Shown: positions 16,052 through 26,224, counted from the first letter of the stretch. The stretch is DNA of 45,349 nucleotides from Propionibacteriaceae bacterium (GCA_031262485.1 JAISHO010000013.1:1-45349), one strand, 5' to 3'. The notes: generated from the letters alone by a model not told the origin. Made by a program: numbers and translations.

Positions 16052-19000
16052 GTTTGCGGTCGGTCCAGAGGGGGTGGCAGAGCACCACACCCAAGGTGAG
16101 CAGGATCGGCATGAGGAAGAGCAGCGAGGTCATCTGCCCCAGGCCTCCGGTCTGCGGCAATCCGGCATTGGTCCGGTCTGTCGCAGGCGCGTTGGGCGTC
16201 CCCTCGGAGCCGGAGGGCAGGTCAGAGCCGTCGGCGTTCTGAGAGCCACCGGAATAGAGATCTCCCCCTCCGCCGCCGCTCTCGGGACCGCCGTTGTTCT
16301 GGCCACCGGTGAGCGTGCCGGTCGGAGTCGTGCCGCTTGGCTCGGTCGAATTCCCTCCTCCGGGCTGTGCCGTCGAAGGCTCGCCGTTTGGCGCCTCTGA
16401 AGTGGGCGCACCGCTCGTCGGAACGGAACCCGTGGGTCCACCCGTCGTCGGGACGGAGCCCGTCGGCCCACCCGTCGTCGGGGCAGAACTTGTGGGTCCG
16501 CCCGTCGTCGGCGCCGGGGTCTCCGTTGGCGTCGGCGTCGGAGACGGAGACGGTCCCTCGTCGACCTCAGCGTATTCCGCCCTCACGCTGACACCCTTCT
16601 GTGCGAACTGGAAGTTCAGCGAAGCCGATCCCTCCCCGCTCAACGAGATGAGAGATCCATCGTCGCCGGTGCGGTAGCTCTGCTGGGTCTCCAGCACCTT
16701 CCCGTCGGCGTCGAGCAGCGAGACGGTGACATTCCCATCGTTCAGCGAAGCCAGAGAGTTGTTTCGCAGGCTCACCTGCGCCTCGGATTTCCCGTTCTGT
16801 TCGCTCAACGACGATTCGACGCTCACCTGCGTCCCGGCGTTGACCTCCAGATTCACACCGGTTGTCGAGGCGGAGTTGTTCACCTCGTCGAGTTCCCGTT
16901 GCGTGATCATCTCTGTGTCGGACGATGCGCGCAGCCCGAGTCTCGATGCGACGCTGGATTCTTGCTCGGCCGAAGGATCGGGGGTCTCTATCCAGGTCTT
17001 CGCATAGATCGCCACCCCGCTCTCCGGAATCTCCGCTTCACCGCGCTCGACCCCGGCCGCATCGGCGACATAGCGGGCGATGTCGAATTCGAACTGGGCG
17101 GCGAAGCCGGCATCGTCGATCACGGCCAACTGATCCTCGGGGATCGTGAATCCGTTGTTCTCCCCCTCGCCGGAGAGATCGGCCCACCCTTCGGGCACGG
17201 ACAGGTAGCTGTTGAGCGGCTGGGTGCCCTCGGCGTCGGAGAAGAAGCCGATCTTGACGCTCTTCCCTGATCCGGCGAGCGGAATCGCCAGCTCGTTGGA
17301 CAGGTGCGCCTCGATCGTGCGGTATCCGTCGGCGGCCATCGGCACGCTCAGCGAGGTGATGCCGACATCCGGATAGTCGAGGTGAAGCTGGCCCGCATCG
17401 CTCGAGGCGCCGCCGGACGCGAACGTCGCGTTGACCTGGTACTCGAGCGTGGTCAGAGCGGTTGGCATCGTCGGATTCGCCACCAGCAGCGTGGTCTGCC
17501 CCGGAGCCAGCGGCTCGTCGGACACGGCGACGGAATCGCCGATAGCGAATTCGATGTGGGTGACGTCTTCCAGCCCGATATTCGTCACCGACGCCTGCAC
17601 CGCGGCGCTCCGGCCCGGCTCGACGAGGTGGTAGTCGACGAACACGTTCGAGGCGACAATCTGGTTCGTGAACTCGGAATCGGCCAGTCGCAAGGCCGAG
17701 ACCTTGTTCGGCACATACAGCGGAACCGTGTTCCCCTCGTCGTCGGTGGTCTCGTAGCCGGTCTCCTGGAGATCGGAAGAGTCGTAGAAGGTGGACAGCA
17801 GCACGGATCTCACTTGGTCGCCGACGCCGTTCGGCACGTAGACGTCGAAGGTGTCGATCGCGGTGGCCTCGTCCATCTCGGCCAGTGTGGTCGGGGTGGA
17901 GACGCTCAACGCCCCAGTGAACTGGTCGACGATGAACATCGACCCGGTCAGCTGGAAGGCGTCGGCGCTCAGCTCGCCTTCGTCGGTGGCGACCTCGTCG
18001 CCGGTGTTCTGCGACCAGACGATCGACAGATCCTCGATGGTGGCCGCGCCCTTGGCGAACCGGAATCCGGAATTCACCTCGGGGACGACGGCGTTCGGCA
18101 TCGCAGCCAGGGATTCCGGCATCGCCGGGTTGAGGATCAGAGCGCCGTCGAAGGCCCGCAGTTTGATGTCCTGCTCGCCGGTGGCGACATCGATGTTGTG
18201 CCAGCCGAGCACGAAATTCTCGGTTCCGTCGATCGAGGTCGATGTCAGCTGCGGGTTCTCGTCGAGGTTGGCGTCGGAGGTGAACCGGGCGCGGTTGACC
18301 GCATCCGCCCCGCCCTCGGCGTCTCGGGTGACGGTGACAGCCACGGTTTCGAACCCGGATCCGTCGGCCTCGCCGATGGTGTCGAGGGTGAAGGCCACCG
18401 CCGCCGTGCCATCGGCGAGCATGTCGGCCTGGAGGCCGTTGACCGCGCCGGTGGTGCCGTTGTACAGGATCTGCGGTTCGGACCACGCGCCCGAAGCGGC
18501 CGAATACCAGCGGTACATGATCGCGTCGGAGCCGTCGAAGTTCATCGGGTCGGCGCCGTCGACGGCGTAGGCGGCCCGCCAGGCGACGAAGACGTCGCCG
18601 GAATCGTTCCGGGCCACCACGGGGGCGAGGTCCGGGGTCTCGTTGTCGGTCAGCTGGGTGGTCGTCCACGCGGCGCCGTCCCACAAGGAGACCAGCACCT
18701 CGGTGGAGTTCACCCCGGCGTTCTGCGCGGCGGCGCTGGTGTCGGTGGCGGCGTCCAAACCGAGCCTCGTCCAGGCGGCAGCCGCCAGCGAATGAGTTCC
18801 GGCGAGCGACAGTTGCACGTCGCCGAACCCATCGTCGTCCGCTCCGGCGGGCGAGGGGAAGACGACCGGCGCCGAATAGTTTCCAGCCCCATCGATCAAT
18901 GAGTAGACGGCGCGGGTGTCGGCGACGTTAGCCGAATCCTGGTCGGAGAGCGTGCCGAGGATCGCTCCGTCCTCGCTCACCACCGGCTGGGCGTAGGGGT

Positions 19001-22000
19001 AGGCGTTGTCCTGGAGCGCCACACCGGCCCCAGCGGCGCGGGTGCGCGCGTTGTACACCCGGTTCCACGATCTCTCGTAGTCGGAGAGATAGTCGCGGGA
19101 TTCGACCGTGGTCACACTCGGCGAGGCGTAGAGCTCCGCCCCGGTCTCAGCGTCGTAGGCCATGAGTCTGGCCATCCGCGAGGAGGGAAGGATCGTGTCC
19201 GGGTTTCCGGCCACGCCCTTGCCGACTTCGGCCCAGTATTCGTTGATCCGGTTCCATTCCCCGGCGGTCACCTTCGCCGCCTGGAAATTCTTCGAGGCCA
19301 GGATCTTGTCGTAGGACCAGAACAGGAATCGGGCCACGAATTCGACGCCGACCTGCCCGTTGATTTGCATCTGGTAGCCGAGATTTCCGAAGCCGGAGTC
19401 GTGTTCCATGAGGATGCGGAACCGGTTCTCGACGTTCATCTGCCCGAACAGGCCGATCTTCAAGGCGCAGATCGTGACGTCGAAACCGACCCCGCCGAAA
19501 GCGCGGAAATAGGCGTTGATCCGCAGCTGGGTCAGATAGTCGTTCGTGTTCGACTCATAGTTGACGGCGGCGTTGAAGTTCACATCGACGGAGGCGCCGA
19601 GGTTGAAAGTGGCGGTCACCGGGACCGGGCCGACCATCGTGTTGTAGTTCCACTTGTACTCATAGCCGCCGCCAGCGGAGAACCCACCGTTGCGGATTTG
19701 CAACACCCAAGCGGAGCCGTTGTAGTAGACCTCGCCTTCGGCGTAACCGGCCACGTTCAACACGACCGAGCCGTCAGGCTTCTTCTTCAACGTGTCGTTC
19801 TTGTCGACATAGGATTTCTGGATCTCGGCCGCCGTCTTGTTGGTCTGATCGACGAGATGGTCGCCGTAGCTGCCGGTGGCCATCTTCCACAGATCCGAGA
19901 TCTCCGGGTATTTCGTGGTGCGAGTTCCGCTGGGCGGGACGATACCGAGGGCGCCCCGCTGGGCGCCGTTCTCGTCCATCACCAGCGTGCCGTTCTCCTC
20001 GGTCAGTTCGACGTCGTTCGTCGTCATGCCGCCCAGGTTGAATCCCGCACGGATGAACGCCTTGAACACGGTCGGATCGGCGGTCGGCGAGAGTTTCACC
20101 GTCAGCAGTTTCGAGTCGACTCCGGCGGCGATCCTGCTCATCCCCTTGGCGACCAGGGAGTCGGAGATGCTGGCGCAACTGGCTCCCCCGGCATAGTCGC
20201 AGGAAGAAGCCTGGCCGGAGATCGCGCCGATCAGCAGGTTCACCATCTGGGTGTCCTTCGAAGCGCCTGGGGCGTCGACCAGCATGTTCATGATCTGATA
20301 CGGCAGGCTGGCGGTGCGAATCTGGGCGCCGTCTTCCTTGTATTCGATCGTCGGCGAGGTGGAGGCGAACTGGCCGAGGATCGCGCCGATCGAATCCTCA
20401 TCCATGATGAAGCTCGATCGGGTCACCGGGATCGACGAGAACGGGTAGGTGATGTCTTGTGTGGTCTGCCCGGAGGTCACCTGGTTCATGGCATCACGGA
20501 TCAGCACCTCGTAATCTTTGCCCGGTTCCTCGCCCCACCACAGGGTCAGCGTGTCCAACTGCACGATCGGGAAGTCGTTGCCTGGGCCGATCCGACCGGT
20601 GAAGTTCGTGACATCCTGCCAGTAGTCCGAACCCAAGGGATTGCCGTCAGCGTCGAACAGGGCCACCGACTGGGCCGCGTAGAACGGATGCTTGCCGGAA
20701 TTGTAGGTCTGCGGATGCCTGGAGGTCTCCGTCATCACCTTGGCGTTGTCCTCGATCTGGATCGAGTCGTCGGCGCCAGATGAGGTGACGAGGTTGAGCA
20801 CCATCGGGACGTGGGCGTCGCTCGGGTCGGTGATCTCGAGGATCACCTCGATCTTCTCGTCGCCCGTCAGCATCGCCGAGGTCTGCCCGGCGGCTTCGGA
20901 ATAGAACTGGTTCGCGTCGAGCGTGAGTTTCACATGGCCGTCGGCGCCCGGCTTGATGACCAGCGGATGGTCGGCTCCGGCCATCTCGGTGGCGCCGTTG
21001 AAGAAGGCCTGGTCTGCGAAGACGCCGTCGATATAGACCCCGCCGCGGATGTTCAGCTCGTCGATGCGCGAGTTGAACGAGCCGGTGATGTACAGGTCGA
21101 CGGTGGACACGTCGTGCAGGTCGACGGCGTTGATCGGATACAGCTGCCCGGTCGCGGCGTCGGTCTCCCCGGAGGCCAGCGCGGCGGAATCCATCGAATA
21201 GATGTAGCGCGGCAGGGCGGTTTCCGGGTCGAGGATCTGGAAGGACACCTTGCCGGTGATTCCACTCGGTTCGTAGATCGCGGCCTGGCCGTCGGCGGCG
21301 GTCTCGGCGACCTTCTGCTCGCCGTCTCCGTTGGTGTATTTGATGATCCCGGCCTCACCAGGGGTCAACCGGAACAGATACAGCTTGTTGTATAGGGTCT
21401 CAACGTTGATGTCGATGGAGTCGGATTGACCAGTCAGCTCATGGGTGGCGGTGAGGGTGGTCTGGCCGTCCTTGACACCGAACAGTTCGAACTGGGTGCC
21501 GGGCGCGTACAGGTCGTACAGGTTGGCGTAGTCCACCCAGGCGGAGCCCTGCCGGTAGTTCAACGAAGCGGTCTCGGGGTTGGAGTTGTTCCAGGCGATC
21601 CGGTCGGTCAGCTGTTTCCAGGCGTAGTCGCCGAAGTTGATCGAGACGGCGTTCTCCAGGTGGATGTCGCCGTTGAGGGTGAGGATCTCGTCCTGGGTCA
21701 TATAGGGGATGTAGTCGCCGGTGGACGGGTTCAGCGCGTCGGCGTCGTCCCAGTTCGACATGGTCGCGGTTCCGCCCTCGTCGGCGCCGTCGATCCACAA
21801 CTTCAGCGCGTCACCGCGATAGACGTAGAGCAGATAGGAGTCGAAGCTCCACGAGGTGGTCAGATCGAGGGCGTCGGCGTCTGCGGCCTGGGAGTCAGCA
21901 GAGTGATTGCGCACCGCCACCTCGACGGTGTACACGGCGCGGTAGTCGGTCGCGGGGATCGCCGGGATGAAGGAGGCGGTGCCGATCCCGGTTCCGGCGG

Positions 22001-25000
22001 CATCGTCGACGACGATCTGAGCGGTCGACTGGTCGGATTGGGCGACCACCGCTCCGGTGGCGTTGTCGGTGACTTTCAGCTGGAAGTCGAAGCCATTGAC
22101 CGTGTCCAGGTTCGCTAGGGTGAAGTCGACCCGCTGTGGTGTGGTGTCCAGAGGATAGAGGTTCTCCGGCGTGGTCAGGTCGATGATCGCCGGGGAGGCC
22201 AGCACCGCCAACGTCTGGGTGGCCGAAGCCGAGGTTCCGGTTAGCGGATCAGTCGCGGACACCTTCACGGTGTAGGAGTAGTCGCCGAATGTCGAGATGT
22301 GTTTCAACTGCTCCGCTGGGATCTGAACCGAGCCCGCCGGTTCGTCGGCGCTGCTGGCCACCGTCTCGGTCCACAGCACCTCGTCGGAGTCTTTCGCCAG
22401 CAGATCGACGGTGAAATCCACGGTGGCGTTCTCATCGGCATCCAGGGCTTTCGCCAGGAAGTTCGAAGACCAGGCGGCGGTGTACGGCTGACCGTAATCG
22501 ACCTTCGCCGATTCGGCGCCGAACTTCAGGAAGGTGTCGGGCGCCGGTTGGACATCGACCCAGAAAGTCATCATCGGTTGGTCGGCGTCAGGCACATCCC
22601 CGTTCAGTGCGACGACACCGAACGTCACCCCGCCCGCACCGGTCAATGTGATCGGATAGGAGCCGTTCGTCGGGGTTCCGACCACGGCGACACTGGGATC
22701 GTCGGAGAAGACTTCGAAATCTTGCGGGATCTCCTTGAAGGTGGCGTTGGCGGCGTTCTCGGTGTCGGTCAGGCGCAGCAGTAGGCTCAGGTCGCTGGCG
22801 TCCTGGGTGAGTTCATAGTTGCCGTAGTCTCCGCCAGGGGTCCAGTCCCCGGTGTTCGGGGCGATGAAGAAATCCTCCCCGGTTAGCGGGATCACCGGCT
22901 GATTGACGAAAGTGGCGAACTGCTGTTTCAACAACTTCACGTCGAACCGATCGTCGACGTCGGGAGTGTTCGGCGAATCCTGCATTGCGTTCGAAACGTA
23001 GAACTCCAGCGACTGGGTGCGTTGAATCGCCGTGGCCGGCAGGTCGAATTCGGCGGTGAAACCGTCTTTGATCTCTTCGTTGACCGAATAGACCGGAATG
23101 TCGGTGACCGGATAGTCGATGTTCCCGGCGGCCAGTTTGAACGCGTCGAAGCGGAATCGAATGCCAGACGCGGTGTCTTCGCGGATGGCCTCGTTGGTCA
23201 TCCATGCGGTCAACGGGCCGTTGATTTCAGCATCCGCCAGAGCCACCGGGGTCAGCGGCAGGGTGACGACCACATGGTCGGAGCCGTCGGCGTTCATCGT
23301 GACGTCGATCCCCACCTGGTCCCAGTCGATGGCGTCGGCCTTCGTCAGGGCCTGCAGCGCGATATCCGGCAAGGCGACCAGGGCGGGGCTGGAATCAGCC
23401 AGAGCCACGCCGCTGACGGCTTTCACATGGTCAAGTGCGGTGATGACCACCTGCCATTCGTCCGACAAGGGCACGGTGTATTCGAAGGTCAGTGAGTCGC
23501 TGACCCCATAGTTCGTGCTTCTCAGCACCGTTCCATCGTTCAATGTCAACGTCGGTGTGTTCGGGCAGTTCTCTGTGGCGCAGAACTGGTTTTGCACCGG
23601 CTCGGAGAAGTCGATGGTGATCGGAATCACCTGGCCCGGAGTGAAATATTGCGACGCATAAGACAGCGGATCGGCTTTCGTGATCGAGCGCACCCCAGTC
23701 ACGGTGGGGGCGGTCTCGTCATAGAACCGAATGCCGGAGGACACATAGTTCTGGGCGCCGTTGCCAGGGTTCGCCACCCACAGTTTCGTGTAGTTCCACG
23801 GAGGGCATGAGTTATTGTTAGCGCCGCAACTGGTGGAGTAGTCGAAGGTCTTCGCGCTCCAGGTGAACTTTCCTTGATCCCCTTGCTGCATGGTGTAGGA
23901 GTCGAAGTCGGGCAGCACGGCTTTCGGATCGGTCGAGACGCTGGAATCGCCGAGATAAGCCGAGGTCGGATCCAGGGGCCACTGGGCGGTGGTGACACCG
24001 GTCAGGGTGGTTTGCGCCCATGCCCGGGTGTAGGTGCCTTCGAAAAGGGCGTGCCGCATCGCGTCGTCCAGATCAGTGACCAGCCAGGACGCGTCCGCGG
24101 TGAACCTCAGGTTCTCCTGGGTGGTGGACGGATAGCTCGTGAAGTTCGTCTTGGTTCCGGCTTGATCCTGAATGAAGGTGCCGTAGTAGGTGGCGCCGGT
24201 GTTCGCGGGATCGACGAATGGGTCGTCGGCTTCGATGTCGACGCGGTCCAGCAGGGTGGTCTTGTCGTTGGAGAAGAAGGCCTGGCCCTGCTCGTCGACG
24301 AGGTTCGACAGTTCGACGTAGAAGCTGCGGGTGCCGTCCCAGCGCCGGGTGATCCAGGTGGAGGCGGCGTGGTCGTCGGAAAGCGCGTTGATGAGGTCGT
24401 CCAGCGGCAGGGTGATCGACTGTTGCCCGGCTTTGATCGTCGCGGTGCCGGACGGTGTGCCGCTCAGCTCGCGGTCGGCGCCGGCTTGGGCGCTACCTTC
24501 GATCACCCGCCAGTCGAAGCTGATGTCGTGGTCGAGCGTGGTGCCGAGAGTGACGATCACTTTCGGGTCCTCGCCACGTTCGAACGGGCCGGTGTTGTCG
24601 ATCGTGATGGAGGCGTAATGGTTGAAGCCAGAGGGGTTGTCGGTGACCTGTTCGCCGATCAGTTCCAGCCCCATCGAGCCCAGTTGCTCGTGGAGCGATT
24701 CCAGTGAGGCGCGCTGTTCGTCGGTCAAGGTTTCGTCGTCGGCGAAATAGGTTTCTTCGATCCGCGACAATTCGGTTTCGATGTCCAGCATCGTCTTCAA
24801 CTGTTCCAGCGTGACCGCCTGTCCCCCGATATAGGCGGTCTCGTAGAGATCAGTCTCCGGATCGTTCAACAGATCGGACAGCTCATCGGCGTCATAGGAC
24901 TGGTCGCCGATCTGCACCTGCTGCTCCAAGTCGAGGTTGCCCTCAGCGTCGATCAACCCATATTGCTTCAGCACAGCCAGATATCCGGCCGCCTGGTCGC

Positions 25001-25190
25001 CGTATAGTTCGCGCAACTGTTCCACGGCAGTGGAGTTCTGGGCGCCCTCAGCCAACGCCGGGTTGAGGCCGATCCCCAGCGCCAGCAAGATCGCCAGCAG
25101 CAGATTGAGGATCCTCTTCGTCGCCCGAGTCATCCCCCTCGCACCAGGCTTCAGTTGACGGGAACTCAGGTTGTTCTGACTGGTGGCCAC
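16038..25190 (-). CDS. Giant LPQTG-anchored surface protein (about 3050 aa)
   Basis: A sortase-anchored giant. Signal peptide: a basic region and hydrophobic core at about 20-46 (NLLLAILLALGIGLNPALA). Regions by eye: helical N-terminal segment (50-180); beta-rich Ig-like modules with ITIDFSEPV (about 510-640); further beta modules to about 1800; a distinctive alternating beta region (about 1815-1970, GGGYEYKWNYN to NVENRFRILMEHDSGFG); propeller-like repeats (about 2010-2300); a CARDB-like module (about 2517-2615, ASVTNIGLEDV); Thr/Gly/Pro repeats (about 2880-2935); Gly/Ser linker; LPQTGG (about 3010), membrane helix and DRKPKRS tail. Probable adhesin or scaffold; no catalytic motif recognised. 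GTG 25190 is preferred because ATG 25133 has no spaced ribosome site. A histidine kinase/regulator pair lies just upstream. Confidence 0.9.
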   Translation of the reverse strand: MATSQNNLSSRQLKPGARGMTRATKRILNLLLAILLALGIGLNPALAEGAQNSTAVEQLRELYGDQAAGYLAVLKQYGLIDAEGNLDLEQQVQIGDQSYDADELSDLLNDPETDLYETAYIGGQAVTLEQLKTMLDIETELSRIEETYFADDETLTDEQRASLESLHEQLGSMGLELIGEQVTDNPSGFNHYASITIDNTGPFERGEDPKVIVTLGTTLDHDISFDWRVIEGSAQAGADRELSGTPSGTATIKAGQQSITLPLDDLINALSDDHAASTWITRRWDGTRSFYVELSNLVDEQGQAFFSNDKTTLLDRVDIEADDPFVDPANTGATYYGTFIQDQAGTKTNFTSYPSTTQENLRFTADASWLVTDLDDAMRHALFEGTYTRAWAQTTLTGVTTAQWPLDPTSAYLGDSSVSTDPKAVLPDFDSYTMQQGDQGKFTWSAKTFDYSTSCGANNNSCPPWNYTKLWVANPGNGAQNYVSSGIRFYDETAPTVTGVRSITKADPLSYASQYFTPGQVIPITIDFSEPVQNQFCATENCPNTPTLTLNDGTVLRSTNYGVSDSLTFEYTVPLSDEWQVVITALDHVKAVSGVALADSSPALVALPDIALQALTKADAIDWDQVGIDVTMNADGSDHVVVTLPLTPVALADAEINGPLTAWMTNEAIREDTASGIRFRFDAFKLAAGNIDYPVTDIPVYSVNEEIKDGFTAEFDLPATAIQRTQSLEFYVSNAMQDSPNTPDVDDRFDVKLLKQQFATFVNQPVIPLTGEDFFIAPNTGDWTPGGDYGNYELTQDASDLSLLLRLTDTENAANATFKEIPQDFEVFSDDPSVAVVGTPTNGSYPITLTGAGGVTFGVVALNGDVPDADQPMMTFWVDVQPAPDTFLKFGAESAKVDYGQPYTAAWSSNFLAKALDADENATVDFTVDLLAKDSDEVLWTETVASSADEPAGSVQIPAEQLKHISTFGDYSYTVKVSATDPLTGTSASATQTLAVLASPAIIDLTTPENLYPLDTTPQRVDFTLANLDTVNGFDFQLKVTDNATGAVVAQSDQSTAQIVVDDAAGTGIGTASFIPAIPATDYRAVYTVEVAVRNHSADSQAADADALDLTTSWSFDSYLLYVYRGDALKLWIDGADEGGTATMSNWDDADALNPSTGDYIPYMTQDEILTLNGDIHLENAVSINFGDYAWKQLTDRIAWNNSNPETASLNYRQGSAWVDYANLYDLYAPGTQFELFGVKDGQTTLTATHELTGQSDSIDINVETLYNKLYLFRLTPGEAGIIKYTNGDGEQKVAETAADGQAAIYEPSGITGKVSFQILDPETALPRYIYSMDSAALASGETDAATGQLYPINAVDLHDVSTVDLYITGSFNSRIDELNIRGGVYIDGVFADQAFFNGATEMAGADHPLVIKPGADGHVKLTLDANQFYSEAAGQTSAMLTGDEKIEVILEITDPSDAHVPMVLNLVTSSGADDSIQIEDNAKVMTETSRHPQTYNSGKHPFYAAQSVALFDADGNPLGSDYWQDVTNFTGRIGPGNDFPIVQLDTLTLWWGEEPGKDYEVLIRDAMNQVTSGQTTQDITYPFSSIPVTRSSFIMDEDSIGAILGQFASTSPTIEYKEDGAQIRTASLPYQIMNMLVDAPGASKDTQMVNLLIGAISGQASSCDYAGGASCASISDSLVAKGMSRIAAGVDSKLLTVKLSPTADPTVFKAFIRAGFNLGGMTTNDVELTEENGTLVMDENGAQRGALGIVPPSGTRTTKYPEISDLWKMATGSYGDHLVDQTNKTAAEIQKSYVDKNDTLKKKPDGSVVLNVAGYAEGEVYYNGSAWVLQIRNGGFSAGGGYEYKWNYNTMVGPVPVTATFNLGASVDVNFNAAVNYESNTNDYLTQLRINAYFRAFGGVGFDVTICALKIGLFGQMNVENRFRILMEHDSGFGNLGYQMQINGQVGVEFVARFLFWSYDKILASKNFQAAKVTAGEWNRINEYWAEVGKGVAGNPDTILPSSRMARLMAYDAETGAELYASPSVTTVESRDYLSDYERSWNRVYNARTRAAGAGVALQDNAYPYAQPVVSEDGAILGTLSDQDSANVADTRAVYSLIDGAGNYSAPVVFPSPAGADDDGFGDVQLSLAGTHSLAAAAWTRLGLDAATDTSAAAQNAGVNSTEVLVSLWDGAAWTTTQLTDNETPDLAPVVARNDSGDVFVAWRAAYAVDGADPMNFDGSDAIMYRWYSAASGAWSEPQILYNGTTGAVNGLQADMLADGTAAVAFTLDTIGEADGSGFETVAVTVTRDAEGGADAVNRARFTSDANLDENPQLTSTSIDGTENFVLGWHNIDVATGEQDIKLRAFDGALILNPAMPESLAAMPNAVVPEVNSGFRFAKGAATIEDLSIVWSQNTGDEVATDEGELSADAFQLTGSMFIVDQFTGALSVSTPTTLAEMDEATAIDTFDVYVPNGVGDQVRSVLLSTFYDSSDLQETGYETTDDEGNTVPLYVPNKVSALRLADSEFTNQIVASNVFVDYHLVEPGRSAAVQASVTNIGLEDVTHIEFAIGDSVAVSDEPLAPGQTTLLVANPTMPTALTTLEYQVNATFASGGASSDAGQLHLDYPDVGITSLSVPMAADGYRTIEAHLSNELAIPLAGSGKSVKIGFFSDAEGTQPLNSYLSVPEGWADLSGEGENNGFTIPEDQLAVIDDAGFAAQFEFDIARYVADAAGVERGEAEIPESGVAIYAKTWIETPDPSAEQESSVASRLGLRASSDTEMITQRELDEVNNSASTTGVNLEVNAGTQVSVESSLSEQNGKSEAQVSLRNNSLASLNDGNVTVSLLDADGKVLETQQSYRTGDDGSLISLSGEGSASLNFQFAQKGVSVRAEYAEVDEGPSPSPTPTPTETPAPTTGGPTSSAPTTGGPTGSVPTTGGPTGSVPTSGAPTSEAPNGEPSTAQPGGGNSTEPSGTTPTGTLTGGQNNGGPESGGGGGDLYSGGSQNADGSDLPSGSEGTPNAPATDRTNAGLPQTGGLGQMTSLLFLMPILLTLGVVLCHPLWTDRKPKRS
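16398..16515 (-). repeat. Ten-residue coding repeats in the giant surface protein
   Basis: About four tandem 30-base units encode variants of PTTGGPTGSV ahead of the sortase signal. They form the wall-spanning spacer. The near-identical DNA units could recombine and vary in copy number. Confidence 0.75.
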
Positions 25191-25420
25191 AGGGGATCAC
25201 TCTCGCTCGGGGACGATGGCAGCCCAGTGACCCGGTGGGTATTTCTGAGCGGTTCCATGACTACCCATCCACACAAATTGGAACAGCTATTTATCCCCTT
25301 TGTCTCCGTCGCTGACGCTTACGAGACGGTCATCTGACACTCCGTCGCTTGGCTTGACGGAAGAACGACGAAGATAACTTATCTCCGTCCTTCCTCCGTC
25401 GAACACGATGATGTTGCTCG
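25191..25420 (-). promoter_or_regulatory. Regulatory region upstream of the giant surface protein
   Basis: This 230-base gap lies between the response-regulator stop and the giant gene start. It contains four CTCCGTC copies (25303, 25340, 25383, 25394; the first two extended to CTCCGTCGCT), an inverted TCCGTC/GACGGA pair, and an imperfect 23-base palindrome at 25367-25389 centred on AGATAACTTATCT with a single mismatched pair between 11-base arms. The lack of a loop argues for protein binding rather than a terminator. The repeats could be binding sites for the adjacent LuxR-type regulator. Confidence 0.4.
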
Positions 25421-26224
25421 TCACGCCCCTTTCAACCAGGCCAGAACGGCGTGGACGCGCCGGTGGGAGGCCTGATCGGGCGGCAGATCGAGCTTGGCGA
25501 AGATCGAGGCGATGTGTTTCTCGACGGCGCCGAGGCCGATGACGAGGCGCTCGGCGATCGCTTGATTGGAGAACCCTTCAGCGACGAGGGCGAGCACCTC
25601 GCGTTCGCGCTGGGTCAGGCGGGCCAGGGGCGAGGCGACGGGGCGGGCGACGAGCAGTTGGGCGACGACGTGGGGGTCGATGATGGTCTCCCCCGCAGCC
25701 ACACGTTCGAGGGTGGAGCCGAAAGCGTCGATGTCTTGGACGCGATCCTTGAGGAGATAGCCGACGGAGCCTTGGCCGTCGCTCAGGAGAGCGGAGGCGT
25801 CAGCTTGTTCGATGTATTGCGTCAGGACGAGGACGGGGAAACCGGGATGGGCCCGGCGTAGCGCGATCGCCGCAGTCAGACCGGTGATAGGTCGGTCCCC
25901 CTCCAGATCGGCGAGGGTGAGCGCGGCTCTCGACTCCCCCGCCTGGAACGTCATCGCTTCGCTGGTGAAGGCTTGTTCACTGGCTTTCCCTTCGGAGGTC
26001 GCATCGACGATGCCCCGGGACCTGCCCACGTCGGCTCCTCGACCTTCCGCCCCCGTCGGCATCCGCACATCGGTGAGGATGAGATCGACTGGAACCGTGG
26101 CGGCCGCTCCGAGAAGCCCGGCGACATCGCCGACGGCGGCGACGGTGTCGTGACCAAGCTCCGCTAGCAGGCGGATCAATCCCTCGCGCAGGAGAACGGA
26201 GTCCTCGGCGACGATCACTCTCAT
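25421..26224 (-). CDS. LuxR/NarL-family response regulator with receiver insertion
   Basis: A 267-aa DNA-binding response regulator. The receiver starts MRVIVAEDSVLLREG with acidic residues and phospho-acceptor D52 in LILTDVRMP, and continues LVLTQYIEQ and GYLLKDRV (conserved Lys). The HTH is LTQREREVLALVAEGFSNQAIAERL with VEKHIASIFAKL near the C-terminus. Related actinobacterial regulators have only about 8 residues between DVRMP and GLRAA; here roughly 55 extra residues (about 57-113) rich in Gly/Ala/Glu/Ser intervene. Reading frame and GC3 are maintained, so it is a real insertion, not a frameshift. It pairs with the histidine kinase 75 bases upstream and precedes the giant surface-protein gene. 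ATG 26224 matches the family start. Confidence 0.9.
   Translation of the reverse strand: MRVIVAEDSVLLREGLIRLLAELGHDTVAAVGDVAGLLGAAATVPVDLILTDVRMPTGAEGRGADVGRSRGIVDATSEGKASEQAFTSEAMTFQAGESRAALTLADLEGDRPITGLTAAIALRRAHPGFPVLVLTQYIEQADASALLSDGQGSVGYLLKDRVQDIDAFGSTLERVAAGETIIDPHVVAQLLVARPVASPLARLTQREREVLALVAEGFSNQAIAERLVIGLGAVEKHIASIFAKLDLPPDQASHRRVHAVLAWLKGA

Noticed and set aside
16398-16515. Possible CRISPR-like array from regular 30-base repeats
   Set aside because: The units are directly adjacent without spacers and encode an in-frame Thr/Gly/Pro repeat of the surface protein.
17304-18902. Plus-strand ORF of over 500 codons inside the giant surface-protein gene
   Set aside because: It is antisense, has no domains, and the opposite strand is one continuous coding frame with a signal peptide and LPQTG.
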